Source: Dyadobacter linearis (GTDB lineage Bacteria; Bacteroidota; Bacteroidia; Cytophagales; Spirosomataceae). Taken from it: a stretch of 64,000 nt of DNA. The translations under genes and the position numbers were made by a program. Below, piece by piece: positions 53,350 to 62,170 of this stretch (positions are counted from its first letter, which is position 1; each line of letters starts with the position of its first letter). The stretch covers positions 43,177-107,176 of the forward strand of contig NZ_CAJRAU010000012.1 in the NCBI RefSeq assembly GCF_907165045.1. The letters run 5' to 3'. The notes below the pieces were generated by a model that did not search any database, was not told the DNA's origin, and saw nothing but the letters and a program-made list of their open reading frames with translations.

Positions 53350-53928
53350 TTGCTAAAAATGTTAAGTCGCACTGTAGATTTGCGAGAAGGGTGGGTTCCA
53401 GTTGGTACGGAAAGTTTTGGGGTAAATATCGGCCTTATTCCTACTCACAACGCCGCAATCGAAATTACTTTTAATGCATTGAGGCGTGTCCATTCGAAGA
53501 TATCTTGCATCGTGGATGGAGATCCCGCTGGTCTTGGCTATGCTAATATTATCCACGCTATGGCGGTACCAGGAACAAAAATTCTTTGTTGGCCGCCAAA
53601 TTGGACTATTGAAGATGTCTTAGTTTGGTTAATGCGAGCTGATGAAGTTGCCGCCGTAACTATGTTGAGCAGCAAGTTATCTCACTTTCCAGCAACAATG
53701 GGCGCATTTTTAGCATTATTAAAATCAGCCGATCGCGCAACAGGAGGAATAAAGGGGGATATGGTTGCTTATGAGGCTATAATGGAAGTTGTCTATGAGA
53801 TCCAATCGATTAATCGCAGAGCTCAGAACCTTTTAGCAGGATTGAGGGCAGCGGTTGATGGAGTACAAAACCCTTTGTTTATTCCGGAAGTGGCTCCAAG
53901 AGAAAACATCTTAATATTCCAGCCATGA
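53350..53928 (+). CDS. OLD/GajA-like TOPRIM nuclease, C-terminal part only
   Basis: A 192-residue protein. It has ALRRVHSKISCIVDGDPAGL then GYANIIHAMAVPG, KILCWPPNWTIEDVLVWL and a helical end. The DGDPAG motif and surroundings match the TOPRIM end of OLD-family ATP-dependent nucleases (GajA-like), which are normally 500 residues or more with an N-terminal ABC-type ATPase. That ATPase is absent and the frame begins with a TTG at the junction with the truncated RHS gene. The stop overlaps the helicase start as ATGA. It is probably a broken Gabija-like component; activity without the ATPase is unlikely. Confidence 0.68.
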   Translation: MLKMLSRTVDLREGWVPVGTESFGVNIGLIPTHNAAIEITFNALRRVHSKISCIVDGDPAGLGYANIIHAMAVPGTKILCWPPNWTIEDVLVWLMRADEVAAVTMLSSKLSHFPATMGAFLALLKSADRATGGIKGDMVAYEAIMEVVYEIQSINRRAQNLLAGLRAAVDGVQNPLFIPEVAPRENILIFQP

Positions 53929-55199
53929 ATGTGACAGCGTTTGAAGGGCCAGCGGGATGCGGAAAGACATTTACGCTCATTCAGAGATTAGAGCAAAAAA
54001 TCGAGCAGGTGCCTATGTCACCTAATCAGAAGATCCTTGCTCTTACATATATGCATGGCTCCAGAAAACGCTTATCGACCAAACTTTCTGGTATAAATTC
54101 ATTGAGAGGCCGATTTGATTGCCTTACAGTTGATAGCTTAGCGGCGTTTATATGCAGGCGATGGGGTACCTTACAGCGAAATCTAAATCTTGGAGTAGCT
54201 ACCGACGATGATTATGATGGTCAATGTAGTAATGCGAGCGAGTTACTAGCTCGACCTGATGTTCAGGCATGGTTTCGAATGAGCTATCCATTTGTTGTTA
54301 TTGACGAGGCGCAAGATTTGTGTGCTATCAGAACCTTACTCATTTCATCTATTGCGCAATCCACAAATATTTTTGTAGCCTTAGACGAATTTCAGTGCTT
54401 GGATAGTAAATTGAGGCCAAATCCTGCATTTGAGTGGCTTCATACACAGTGTACTCCGACAAGTCTAACTATAGTTCATAGAACTAATGATGTCGATTTA
54501 TTAAACGCAGCCTTGGCAATACGCGAGGGAAGAGCACCGATTTCACGGCGTAATTTTCAATTCAGCGCTACCCAGGGTTTGTACGTTGCCGCTGCAGCAG
54601 TTGCTTATGCAATTGCGTTTGGTAAAACGGCAGACGTGGCAATTATCATTCCGTCACTTTCCGGAGGTTTCGCAGTTCAGGTAATTAATCGCGTGAAAAG
54701 CCATGCTAGCGGAGCAAGGAAGTTGGGGCCGTATAATATTAGTTTGGAACAGTCAGATTTGGCAATGGTCGACTCATTAATTGAAAACTTACCCCATCAG
54801 GAAATCTTTTCTTATCATGAAGCAGTTGCTTTCTGGCAAAACCATCCTAAGGGCAATGCTATTTGTCGATCTGTAGGCAGTTGGCTATTAAAGCAAAAAA
54901 GGGTAAAAGGCACTCATGAATTTCTGAGAGAGGAAATTGTCAAACAAGTAAACTTAATTGTTACTCGCCATCGAAACTTTGCAAGTCATGATAGAACTGG
55001 CTTTAAAGCAATGACAGTTCACCAAGCTAAAAATAGGGAGTTTGATGGAGTCATTGTTCTTTGGCCATATACAGTAGCAGGTAACTCTGAGGCTAAAAGA
55101 CGGCTACTGTATAATGCGGTCACTAGAGCAAAGCATTGGTGCAAAGTTTTCGTGCAGCACCCTTCAATATTGAGCAGCTCACCGTTTGCTGTTAACTAA
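53925..55199 (+). CDS. UvrD/GajB-like superfamily 1 helicase
   Basis: A 424-residue helicase. Walker A is FEGPAGCGKTFTLIQRL, Walker B FVVIDEAQDL, a motif III-like segment is ALDEFQCLD, motif V AMTVHQAKNREFDGVIVLWP and motif VI LLYNAVTRAKHW. It is shorter than UvrD and close in size to GajB of Gabija systems. Its ATG lies inside the end of the TOPRIM gene (ATGA), so they are translationally coupled, as gajA-gajB pairs are. Gabija identity is inferred from the domain pair and size. The helicase looks intact while its partner is truncated. Confidence 0.8.
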   Translation: MNVTAFEGPAGCGKTFTLIQRLEQKIEQVPMSPNQKILALTYMHGSRKRLSTKLSGINSLRGRFDCLTVDSLAAFICRRWGTLQRNLNLGVATDDDYDGQCSNASELLARPDVQAWFRMSYPFVVIDEAQDLCAIRTLLISSIAQSTNIFVALDEFQCLDSKLRPNPAFEWLHTQCTPTSLTIVHRTNDVDLLNAALAIREGRAPISRRNFQFSATQGLYVAAAAVAYAIAFGKTADVAIIIPSLSGGFAVQVINRVKSHASGARKLGPYNISLEQSDLAMVDSLIENLPHQEIFSYHEAVAFWQNHPKGNAICRSVGSWLLKQKRVKGTHEFLREEIVKQVNLIVTRHRNFASHDRTGFKAMTVHQAKNREFDGVIVLWPYTVAGNSEAKRRLLYNAVTRAKHWCKVFVQHPSILSSSPFAVN

Positions 55200-55232
55200 C
55201 TGTTAGAAAGTCTATTTCTAATTACTATCTGT

Positions 55233-55400
55233 ATGTTTTCTAGATTAATGGCTGGCGTTCCAGCTCCGGGCTTAGAGAAGTATAAGAGATTATCACAATC
55301 AGAAAAAAAGCAATTTTTACTAAATAGATATTGTTGGTACCACGATTATTTTGCGTTTACTGGTAAAAGCCCAAGCTCCACCTCTTTAATATATCGGTAA
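55233..55400 (+). CDS. Short hypothetical ORF after the helicase
   Basis: A 55-codon frame (MFSRLMAGVPAPGLEKYKRL, LSQSEKKQFLLNRYCWYHDY) begins 33 bases after the helicase stop and runs into the 3' end of the convergent recombinase. Composition looks protein-like, so it may be the start of a third gene cut by the recombinase segment. No family is recognised. Confidence 0.3.
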   Translation: MFSRLMAGVPAPGLEKYKRLSQSEKKQFLLNRYCWYHDYFAFTGKSPSSTSLIYR

Positions 55401-55933
55401 ACTGTTGCCCTACTAATGCCAAGAACTTTGCCAATTTCAGCCACTGTCTTGTCCTGCGTATCATAAAGTGCTTTGGCTGCATGAGCCTTAGACTGGGCTT
55501 CTTTGTTTAACCCCTTAGGCTTCCCTCCCATCCTACCGCGCGCCCTGGCAGCTGAAAGACCAGCCTTTGTCCGGTCACGGATCAAGTCACGCTCAAACTC
55601 GGCCAATGAAGCAAAGATGTTAAAGATCAACCGGCCTTGTGCCGTTGTCGTATCAATAGCATCGTTCAGGCTCCGGAAGCCAACTTGGTTTTGCTGGAAT
55701 TCATTGACCAAATGGATCAGGTCTTTGAGCGAACGGCCCAACCGGTCGAGCTTCCAGACAACGATGGTATCCCCTGCCCTGGCCGTATCGAAAAGCTTGT
55801 TAAGCTCTGGTCGCTCTTTGACAGATGACACCTTCTCGCGAAAGATGCGCTCGCACCCTGCCCTTTTGAGGTCGTCTATTTGAAGGTCCAGGTTCTGTTC
55901 TTGGGTTGAAACCCGTGCGTAGCCAAAAATCAT
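55346..55933 (-). CDS. Serine recombinase (resolvase)
   Basis: A 195-residue recombinase. It has MIFGYARVSTQEQNLDLQID with the catalytic Ser in RVS, GDTIVVWKLDRLGRSLKDL, the E helix FERDLIRDRTKAGLSAARAR with GRMGGKPKG, and a C-terminal helix-turn-helix (TVAEIGKVLGISRATVYRYI). It is closely related to Tn3-type resolvases. A dyad (55940-55992) lies just upstream of its start. It adjoins the Gabija-like pair and may have moved it. Confidence 0.94.
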   Translation of the reverse strand: MIFGYARVSTQEQNLDLQIDDLKRAGCERIFREKVSSVKERPELNKLFDTARAGDTIVVWKLDRLGRSLKDLIHLVNEFQQNQVGFRSLNDAIDTTTAQGRLIFNIFASLAEFERDLIRDRTKAGLSAARARGRMGGKPKGLNKEAQSKAHAAKALYDTQDKTVAEIGKVLGISRATVYRYIKEVELGLLPVNAK

Positions 55934-55939
55934 ATCGTA

Positions 55940-55992
55940 TGTCTCACTTATTCAGTCAAAGGTACAAAAAAGCGACAAAGAAATATGAGACA
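55940..55992. promoter_or_regulatory. Dyad upstream of resolvase
   Basis: TGTCTCA (55940-55946) and TGAGACA (55986-55992) are inverted 7 bp arms 39 bases apart, just upstream of the resolvase start. They may be res subsites. Confidence 0.45.
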
Positions 55993-56143
55993 GGCATTTA
56001 ACACACTTTTTGTATAACTAAGTATATAGTAGGTTGATATGTCAACTTGTCGCTCAAAAGGGAGGTTATTTGCGATAGTAGTCTTATGCGCGGTCCAGTT
56101 GACCAGGTATACAGAAAAGTTGTCCACCCAAGGATATGTACGT

Positions 56144-56761
56144 CTACTTCAGTAAAACATCAGTGATCTTTATCCGAAAAAGCGCATCAGTAAACCGGGC
56201 TGTTGCAGGCATTCTATTTCGTAATACTAGTAGATCTGATTCAGTATCTTGGCTAAATGAAATATCTAAACGACCTTCCACTATCCCTAAGTCCTTATCG
56301 AATTTTGTAACCTTTATCCATCCAGGTTTTAACCCTTTATAAACGTAACGGTTAACCAGTCCACCAGTATTTCCTATGTATGACATGCTGGCGTACTCAT
56401 TTTTTTGTTGGCTGCGTTTGTTCAATTTTGCGACTTTAAAGTGGCCCTTTTTTAAGGGAACATTGTAGATTACCAGGCTCTGAGTTCTAGTGCATTCGGG
56501 ATCTATGCATCCATTATTGGTATTTGGTTTTGGGCCACCTCCCATACCAGGATAATCAATGTCGGTAAAGACAATAAGATTGAATTTCTGGCCACTTTCA
56601 ATTTCTCCCCCAGGCTCCTTAATTCTTAGCGCCTTACCAGTTCCAAACCATACAGAGTCATTCAAAACACTAATCACGTTAAACTTGCTGTTGGCTGGCA
56701 AAGAAGGCTGCTTCGTACACCCTAAACAAATTACAAATAAGATGATACTTAGAGCTTTCAT
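56144..56761 (-). CDS. Hypothetical lipoprotein
   Basis: A 205-residue lipoprotein (signal MKALSIILFVICLGC, Cys15). The mature domain is a beta-rich fold (ISVLNDSVWFGTGKALRIKE, KFNLIVFTDIDYPG, SLVIYNVPLKKGHFKVAKLN), with paired Cys in NNGCIDPECTRTQ and a C-terminal IVEGRLDISF strand. This resembles Bacteroidota calycin-like lipoproteins of unknown function. It stands alone. Confidence 0.65.
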   Translation of the reverse strand: MKALSIILFVICLGCTKQPSLPANSKFNVISVLNDSVWFGTGKALRIKEPGGEIESGQKFNLIVFTDIDYPGMGGGPKPNTNNGCIDPECTRTQSLVIYNVPLKKGHFKVAKLNKRSQQKNEYASMSYIGNTGGLVNRYVYKGLKPGWIKVTKFDKDLGIVEGRLDISFSQDTESDLLVLRNRMPATARFTDALFRIKITDVLLK

Positions 56762-57065
56762 AGGCGTTCGTTTTCACTAAAAGAGGCTATTGTGCGTATT
56801 CTAATTCATAGTTATATGAAAGTTTCTTTAATCCAAGATTAATTGGCAGGTTAACCAGGCTAGTAGCCTCATACTGAGCCTATGGTTCACATGTCATCCG
56901 GTTTACCCGTGAGCGATGGTAAGTGTCAAAATACCCGACATTTAATAAGAACAAAGAAATATAAAGTTTTCTTATATATTGCAACTATAATAATATAAAG
57001 CTGATCCTATTGAAATTACAGCGTATGAAAAGCACTTTCAAAGTGCCATCAATCAACTCAAAATT
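56762..57065. other. Intergenic stretch, nothing recognised
   Basis: About 300 bases between divergent genes; presumably both promoters. I see no repeat or operator. Confidence 0.35.
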
Positions 57066-58478
57066 ATGTTTCCCATGAAGCTTATAATGCTCATTATTTT
57101 GATGATTGTAATTCAAACACCTTCCAAGGCTGACAGACAGTCCGTTTTAATTTCAGGTAAAATTACCAATGATTATCCAAGTATTTTTATTCGAGAATTT
57201 GACCTTTACTTACAAGATGATGTAATATTTAGTAAAGCGACTATCAATAAAACTGATAGCACATTTGTCTTAAAACTGCAAATCGCTGAACCCAGAGAGC
57301 TATTGCTTATCGATGCGCCAATTTTTATAACACCGGGAGACTCAATAAATTTAATTACTGATGGGTCCAGGATTTTTTCAGCCAGCGGGAAGAATAGAAA
57401 TAACTATACTTTTTTCTCTATTCTGCGTACTCGCATGATCATACCTCCTGCATTGGAAGAAAAGTATAGTAACAACTGGATTTTGTTCAGAGAAGACTTA
57501 CATAAAAATTTTTCAAAAAACAGACAGATTAGCGACAGCCTTATAACGGCACTTTCACCAACGAAGCCGTTAGCAGATTATGTAAACGATGTGCTAACAT
57601 GCAGATATTTAAATCTACTTTACTCGACTGCAAATAAACGAATTGCTAAGAGATCAGTTCCCAAAGATTATCTTAGCCAATTTGAACAAAGCAATAGTTT
57701 TAAATATGCCCAGAGCGATCACACTACCTACGCATTAAAAAACAACAACACATGGAAAGAGTTCGTGGTAAATTACGTATCATTTCAAACTGACGATCTA
57801 TCGACGAACGAAGAAAGGCTTGTAGCTCACATAAAGATCAGTAATAAATATTTAGATAATAAATACCACGGTAGGTTCATGGTATTCACACTGGGAAAAT
57901 ACTATCGAGAGACTAAAAGCGGCTTTAACCTAAAACTAATTGATAGCTTGAGCACAGTGGCATATGAGAAGTTAGACGACGAGTACATTTATAAATCCAA
58001 TTTATCTGCATTTCAGAAAAAAATAGGTATTCATAACGTTGTAATCGATGATAGCGTGTTGCGTACGCTACTAAAAACTCCCTCTGATCAGTCCATAACG
58101 TTAAATGATCTATTAAATACCAATGGAATCATTGTCGTTGATTTTTGGGCGAGTTGGTGTGGACCATGTATTGCTGACAGGCAGGGAGGTAGTGGTACAT
58201 TAGATTTGTTCAAAGAAAATAATGTTGCTATTTTGAGCTTATCCATCGATGAATCAAAACCTAAATGGTTAGAATCACTTAAAAAGTACAATTTCGACTC
58301 CAACGAGTTCTTGTTGCCAGATTCCCATAATTCGCCACTTGGCAAATTAATTAATCTGGGTGGTATACCTCGTACGATTGTCCTGGGCCCAAAAGGGGAA
58401 ATGTTAGCTTTGGACTCTCCCAGGCTGTCCGATACTTTCAGTTGGTATACCTTGATTAAGAAATGGAAAGCACAATAG
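57066..58478 (+). CDS. TlpA-like thioredoxin-fold protein
   Basis: A 470-residue exported protein. After a signal peptide (MKLIMLIILMIVIQTPSKA) comes a long N-terminal region with a beta-rich DUF4369-like start (SVLISGKITNDYPSIFIREF, LLIDAPIFITPGDSINL) and helices. Residues about 335-470 form a TlpA/AlkC-type thioredoxin domain with DFWASWCGPCIADRQGG (CxxC) and the cis-proline loop LGGIPRTIVLGPKGE. The architecture is common in Bacteroidota, where such proteins reduce disulfides of envelope proteins. The ATG at 57075 is an alternative start. Partner proteins are unknown. Confidence 0.85.
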   Translation: MFPMKLIMLIILMIVIQTPSKADRQSVLISGKITNDYPSIFIREFDLYLQDDVIFSKATINKTDSTFVLKLQIAEPRELLLIDAPIFITPGDSINLITDGSRIFSASGKNRNNYTFFSILRTRMIIPPALEEKYSNNWILFREDLHKNFSKNRQISDSLITALSPTKPLADYVNDVLTCRYLNLLYSTANKRIAKRSVPKDYLSQFEQSNSFKYAQSDHTTYALKNNNTWKEFVVNYVSFQTDDLSTNEERLVAHIKISNKYLDNKYHGRFMVFTLGKYYRETKSGFNLKLIDSLSTVAYEKLDDEYIYKSNLSAFQKKIGIHNVVIDDSVLRTLLKTPSDQSITLNDLLNTNGIIVVDFWASWCGPCIADRQGGSGTLDLFKENNVAILSLSIDESKPKWLESLKKYNFDSNEFLLPDSHNSPLGKLINLGGIPRTIVLGPKGEMLALDSPRLSDTFSWYTLIKKWKAQ

Positions 58479-58805
58479 CACATATTAGCTTAGCCCAGAG
58501 AGAAGCTTGATTCCTTGCTATGTCACATACAAGAACAAATGGGAAAAGTCCCATCTCCTTGTACTATCCCAAGAACTTCGCCAAAAAGCCACTGACCCCC
58601 TTGTTCTGTGTTTTGTTGTTTAACATAAAATCTGTTATACAAACTCACCAGGCCGGTTCTGGGTTTTGTGCTGGCTTTGAGAACAAAAGGGAAAAGTAAG
58701 GGATTGCATTTTTTAAATATAGCTCTTGATCCCTACAACAATAACAGGTTTTTTAGTGTCATAGTTATCAATGAGTTTAACTCGAATTCTTATTTGACAA
58801 AGGCT
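58479..58805. other. Intergenic stretch, nothing recognised
   Basis: A 327-base stretch. Frames run through it but none resembles a known family, and the downstream lipoprotein is better started at 58806. No repeat or terminator is evident. Confidence 0.35.
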
Positions 58806-59237
58806 ATGGAAATACAACTCATTTTTAAAAATTTAATACCCCGAATATTCCCCTTTGCCCTTTTGACTTTGGCAATTGTTGGATGTGACGCTTGCGATAC
58901 ACGATTAAGGCATATAGATGCTCGCGGAAAAATTGTTGGCAGTGACCAATGTGCAAATAATACGCAACAGGTCTGGCTTATGGACATAAACATGCCGGAA
59001 ACTGTGTTGCCTAATACTAACATGATTTTCCCTCTTGGCGCTGATACAGTAAATGGGGTTTATTATACAAGTTTAGTACGTGTTTTTGTGGATTTAAAAG
59101 ACGTAGATACAATGGCAATTCACAATGGCAATCAATTCCAATTTAAGCTGAACCCAACAGATAGGGAATGTTCTTTATCTCCGTACCAACTTTCAAGCTA
59201 TCAGGCTTTTGGTGAGTATGGGTTTATAGAAAAGTAA
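58806..59237 (+). CDS. Small lipoprotein, unknown
   Basis: A 143-residue lipoprotein with signal MEIQLIFKNLIPRIFPFALL then TLAIVGC (Cys27). The mature part (ARGKIVGSDQCANNTQQVWL, YYTSLVRVFVDLKDVDTMAI) is beta-rich with four more cysteines. The ATG at 58806 is chosen because upstream residues in the longer frame do not resemble a signal peptide. No family is recognised. Confidence 0.6.
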   Translation: MEIQLIFKNLIPRIFPFALLTLAIVGCDACDTRLRHIDARGKIVGSDQCANNTQQVWLMDINMPETVLPNTNMIFPLGADTVNGVYYTSLVRVFVDLKDVDTMAIHNGNQFQFKLNPTDRECSLSPYQLSSYQAFGEYGFIEK

Positions 59238-59392
59238 TCGCCAGGTCAATTCTCTCTCAGTTTGGGTAATCTACAAACCAATATCTATATTGCTTTTAAT
59301 GATTGGTTTGCTTTTGGTTCATGCCCCTAATGGGCGAACTTATGATGCTAATTTGCACATGATAACTGGAATAAGACCTTAATAAAAAATAT

Positions 59393-59842
59393 ATGAAAAA
59401 CATCATCTGGCTACTTTTCCTCGTAATGACAATCTTCTTAGGTTGTGAAAGACAAAAGGGATTTGATGCCGCTGGTCCGATTTCTAGTCACCTAGTTGGT
59501 AAGTGGAAACTGGAAAAAGTTGTCAGCTCCACACAAACAAAGGTTGGAGAGCAAATCGGCTACTCAGAGACCTTGGAGTGTGGCAATAACCAAGAAAACG
59601 ACTATGACCGGATTTTTAGAGATAATATACTTGATACTACTTATGTATGGAGCCGAATTCCCGGAACCGATTCAGATGCAAAAAAAATGACGGTATTAGT
59701 TAATTATAGAGGTGGAATTAAGCGGTTTTACAAAATATACAGAGAGCTGGGTAAAGCAACAACCCTCGAAGCATCTGCTTATCTTCCTGAGCTTGAAGGA
59801 TCTGCTGACACGTTGAAATATTACTATGTGCAGATGCAATAG
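59393..59842 (+). CDS. Lipocalin-like lipoprotein
   Basis: A 149-residue lipoprotein (signal MKNIIWLLFLVMTIFLGC, Cys18). HLVGKWKLEKVVSSTQTKVG resembles the first strand of lipocalin-like and DUF4488-type domains ('G.Wkl..v'), and later strands (KKMTVLVNYRGGIKRFYKIY, TLKYYYVQMQ) fit a small barrel. It is downstream of another lipoprotein gene, with a gap of 155 bases. Function unknown. Confidence 0.62.
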   Translation: MKNIIWLLFLVMTIFLGCERQKGFDAAGPISSHLVGKWKLEKVVSSTQTKVGEQIGYSETLECGNNQENDYDRIFRDNILDTTYVWSRIPGTDSDAKKMTVLVNYRGGIKRFYKIYRELGKATTLEASAYLPELEGSADTLKYYYVQMQ

Positions 59843-59923
59843 CCAAATACGAAAAAGGTCTTTACTGCTTTATTGAAGCTTTTTTGTAGGTTTAATTCAT
59901 CAGCATTCCGAAATAATTTCTTT

Positions 59924-60787
59924 TTACATCCCAAACCCAAAACCTCGCTTTTTCTGCTCTTGTCGGGGCTTAATTTCCGGCTGTTGTGCCAGGTCCTTCT
60001 TTTCCCCTTTGTTCTGCTCAAAAGCCTGGGTCTGCTCTTTGGCTTGCTTCGCCTGGTGGTTCCGGTCGGCCACAATCATATCGGCGCGCTGCATGGCTGT
60101 CCCATTTAGCATCACCTTTCGGTATTGGAAGGTTTCTGTTAGCTCACGCTCATAGCCAAACGTTCGGTCAAAAGCTTTCTCGCAGCGCTCCGTAAAATCC
60201 AGCCGATCAAACTGCCCAAATTTCTGGCTGTGGCCGGCGTTGCTCCCCCGGTGGTTGGTCATGGGGCTAATCAGCCGGCCGTTGTCTGCCGTCTTGCGGC
60301 TCACGATCAGCTGCGCGTGCATTTGCTGGCCTTCCTTCGCCTGGCCACGTTTCCGGATGCCTTGTTTTACTTCCGGATCTTCATGGGTGTAATACCGGTT
60401 GTATTCGATCTTGCCGTAGTACTTGATATCCTGCTCAGATAGTCCTTTATTGAAATTTTCTGCATACTCTTTCATCACTTCACGTGCAAAGGCTTTCAGC
60501 TTTTGCGGATCATTGCCAATATGGTCGAGCTCCTTTCCGGAAGGGCTAATATTAATTAGGTAAAATTTAGCTTCTGCCTTTTTAAGCTTGGCCACGTTCT
60601 GATCTATTCCAGTTTTAACCTGGTCAGGCCCGATATCATCACGCCCCTGGTCAAACCACAACTCTTTTTTGCCCAGCTTCTGATTTTCCTTTTCCAGGTA
60701 ATCGGTCAGCTGTCCGCAGCTGCCGGTATTGCCGCCTGTTTCACTGGCGGTAATATTGAGGTTTTCGTTACAAATGGGCGAAAACAT
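59924..60787 (-). CDS. DUF5712-type relaxase / mobilisation protein
   Basis: A 287-residue protein of the MobB-like DUF5712 family found on Bacteroidota plasmids and conjugative elements. It has GQLTDYLEKENQKLGKKELW at the N-terminus, FYLINISPSGKELDHI (a strand then a long helix), and GQQMHAQLIVSRKTADN with a histidine-containing strand like the relaxase HUH site. The tail is rich in Gln and Lys (AKQAKEQTQAFEQNKGEKKD) and ends RGFGFGM. It indicates that this DNA is or was mobilisable. No MobA or MobC neighbour is in the window. Confidence 0.78.
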   Translation of the reverse strand: MFSPICNENLNITASETGGNTGSCGQLTDYLEKENQKLGKKELWFDQGRDDIGPDQVKTGIDQNVAKLKKAEAKFYLINISPSGKELDHIGNDPQKLKAFAREVMKEYAENFNKGLSEQDIKYYGKIEYNRYYTHEDPEVKQGIRKRGQAKEGQQMHAQLIVSRKTADNGRLISPMTNHRGSNAGHSQKFGQFDRLDFTERCEKAFDRTFGYERELTETFQYRKVMLNGTAMQRADMIVADRNHQAKQAKEQTQAFEQNKGEKKDLAQQPEIKPRQEQKKRGFGFGM

Positions 60788-60907
60788 ACGCTAAGAAACT
60801 AAGTTACTAGTTTATAGCGCTACCATTTAACATCTGGAAGCTTTACAGTCAATCCGTTATTATCTACGAGTGTGAGCCGATTTTTGGGATCTTTAATATT
60901 TCAGAAA

Positions 60908-60939
60908 AATCATATTTAAGCAAATACTTAAATATGATT
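60908..60939. promoter_or_regulatory. ArsR-type operator, 32 bp palindrome
   Basis: AATCATATTTAAG (60908-60920) and CTTAAATATGATT (60927-60939) are perfect 13 bp inverted arms with a 6-base centre, ending 27 bases before the ArsR-family start. It is a strong candidate for autorepression of the whole cargo operon. Confidence 0.78.
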
Positions 60940-60965
60940 ATATTTGTCTAAAATCATAGGCAAAT

Positions 60966-61352
60966 ATGGAAAAAGAGTTAGATCAAGCCAGTAGCTGTAT
61001 CCGTTTGTTCGCTGATCAGGTGCAGATCCAGGTATGTAAGGAAATATTATTTGAAAATGAAGACGCTTTTACCCGATTATCTCAGGTTTATGCACTTGCT
61101 GGAAATGATGCCCGCCTAAAAATACTTTATCTTCTCCAGCAGCAGAATGAGCTTTGTCCTTGCGATTTAAGCGATATTTTGCATATGACGGTTCCGGCTG
61201 TTTCTCAACATCTTCGTAAATTAAAGGATGCCAGCTTAGTACGTACCCGAAAATCCGGACAAACCATTTTTTATTCGATCATACCTGATCAGGCAGATGT
61301 CATCAACCAATTATTTATTCATATTCCCAATCAAGAAAGTATAGCAGTATGA
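60966..61352 (+). CDS. ArsR/SmtB-family metalloregulator
   Basis: A 128-residue repressor with a winged helix-turn-helix (about 40-105): LAGNDARLKILYLLQQQNEL, CPCDLSDILHMTVPAVSQHL, RKLKDASLVRTRKSGQTIFY. The ELCPCDL segment is the alpha-3 metal site that senses soft metals such as As, Cd or Hg in this family. The downstream MerTP gene suggests mercury, though cadmium cannot be excluded. Its stop overlaps the next start as ATGA. A 32 bp palindrome precedes it. Confidence 0.9.
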   Translation: MEKELDQASSCIRLFADQVQIQVCKEILFENEDAFTRLSQVYALAGNDARLKILYLLQQQNELCPCDLSDILHMTVPAVSQHLRKLKDASLVRTRKSGQTIFYSIIPDQADVINQLFIHIPNQESIAV

Positions 61353-61936
61353 AAGCACCCAAAGTTACCGCTAATGCCGGTATTCTTACTGCATTGGCAA
61401 GTTCTGTTTGTTGTATCACACCGTTACTGGCCATGGTGGCCGGGACAAGCAGCCTGGCAACAACTTTTGATTGGATTGTGCCTGCACGTCCTTATTTTAT
61501 TGTTGGTACTGTATTGATTTTGGGTTTTGCCTGGTATCAGCAGTTAAAACCAGTTTCCGAAGCCTCATGTAATTGCGAACCTGTAAACAAACCATTTATG
61601 CAAACCAAAAAGTTTTTAAGCATGGTAACCCTTGCAGCAGTATTACTCATTACTTTCCCGAGTTATTCTGGACTAGTCTATCATCAGAAACAGGAAGTAA
61701 AACAACCCATTTCCAAGAAAGGGCAAACAGTCATTATAAAAATTAAAGGGATGACCTGTGAAGGGTGTGAACATCATGTCACACAGGAAGTCAATAAATT
61801 AAAAGGCATACAGCAGGTTCAGGTGTCGTACAAAAAAGGCAATGCAACCGTTAAGTACGACAGTACAAAAACATCACTGGCAGCAATTAAAAAAGCAGTC
61901 GATGCTACCGGATATAAAGTCGTTGAAACAAACTAG
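61349..61936 (+). CDS. merTP: Mercuric transport fusion protein MerTP
   Basis: A 195-residue fusion. The N-terminal MerT-like part has three spans and vicinal cysteines in LASSVCCITPLLAMVAG, plus cysteines in EASCNCEP on the loop. The C-terminal HMA domain (about 127-195) carries IKGMTCEGCEHHVTQEV with CxxC, equivalent to periplasmic MerP. It should bind Hg(II) and carry it inward for reduction. It overlaps the regulator gene by four bases. No mercuric reductase (merA) is in this window. MerTP fusions are typical of Bacteroidota. Confidence 0.9.
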   Translation: MKAPKVTANAGILTALASSVCCITPLLAMVAGTSSLATTFDWIVPARPYFIVGTVLILGFAWYQQLKPVSEASCNCEPVNKPFMQTKKFLSMVTLAAVLLITFPSYSGLVYHQKQEVKQPISKKGQTVIIKIKGMTCEGCEHHVTQEVNKLKGIQQVQVSYKKGNATVKYDSTKTSLAAIKKAVDATGYKVVETN

Positions 61937-61942
61937 GCAGTT

Positions 61943-62152
61943 ATGAATGTAATATTAGAATCTGTAATTTCCTGCCCGCACTGCAATACCAAATACGCTG
62001 AAACGATGCCGGTTAATGCATGTATGTACTTTTACGAGTGCACAAATTGCAAGACATTGCTAAGGCCAGCTGCGGGTGATTGCTGTGTATTTTGCACCTA
62101 TGGAACGGTGAAGTGCCCACCGATACAAATGAACAAGTCATGCTGTGCCTAA
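61943..62152 (+). CDS. GDCCVxC-domain protein
   Basis: A 69-residue protein with 11 cysteines: ISCPHCNTKYAETMP, YECTNCKTLLRPAAGDCCVF, CTYGTVKCPPIQ and a terminal SCCA. The AAGDCCVFC signature identifies the GDCCVxC family, small zinc-ribbon-like proteins that in some bacteria have selenocysteine at one of these positions. Here all are TGC/TGT cysteine codons. It follows merTP by six bases, so it probably serves mercury or metal binding in the cytoplasm. Confidence 0.82.
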   Translation: MNVILESVISCPHCNTKYAETMPVNACMYFYECTNCKTLLRPAAGDCCVFCTYGTVKCPPIQMNKSCCA

Positions 62153-62170
62153 CAATATAATATCAATGCC

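Noticed and set aside
61943..62152. Possible selenoprotein, as some GDCCVxC members use selenocysteine
   Set aside because: All relevant positions are ordinary cysteine codons; no in-frame TGA or SECIS is needed.
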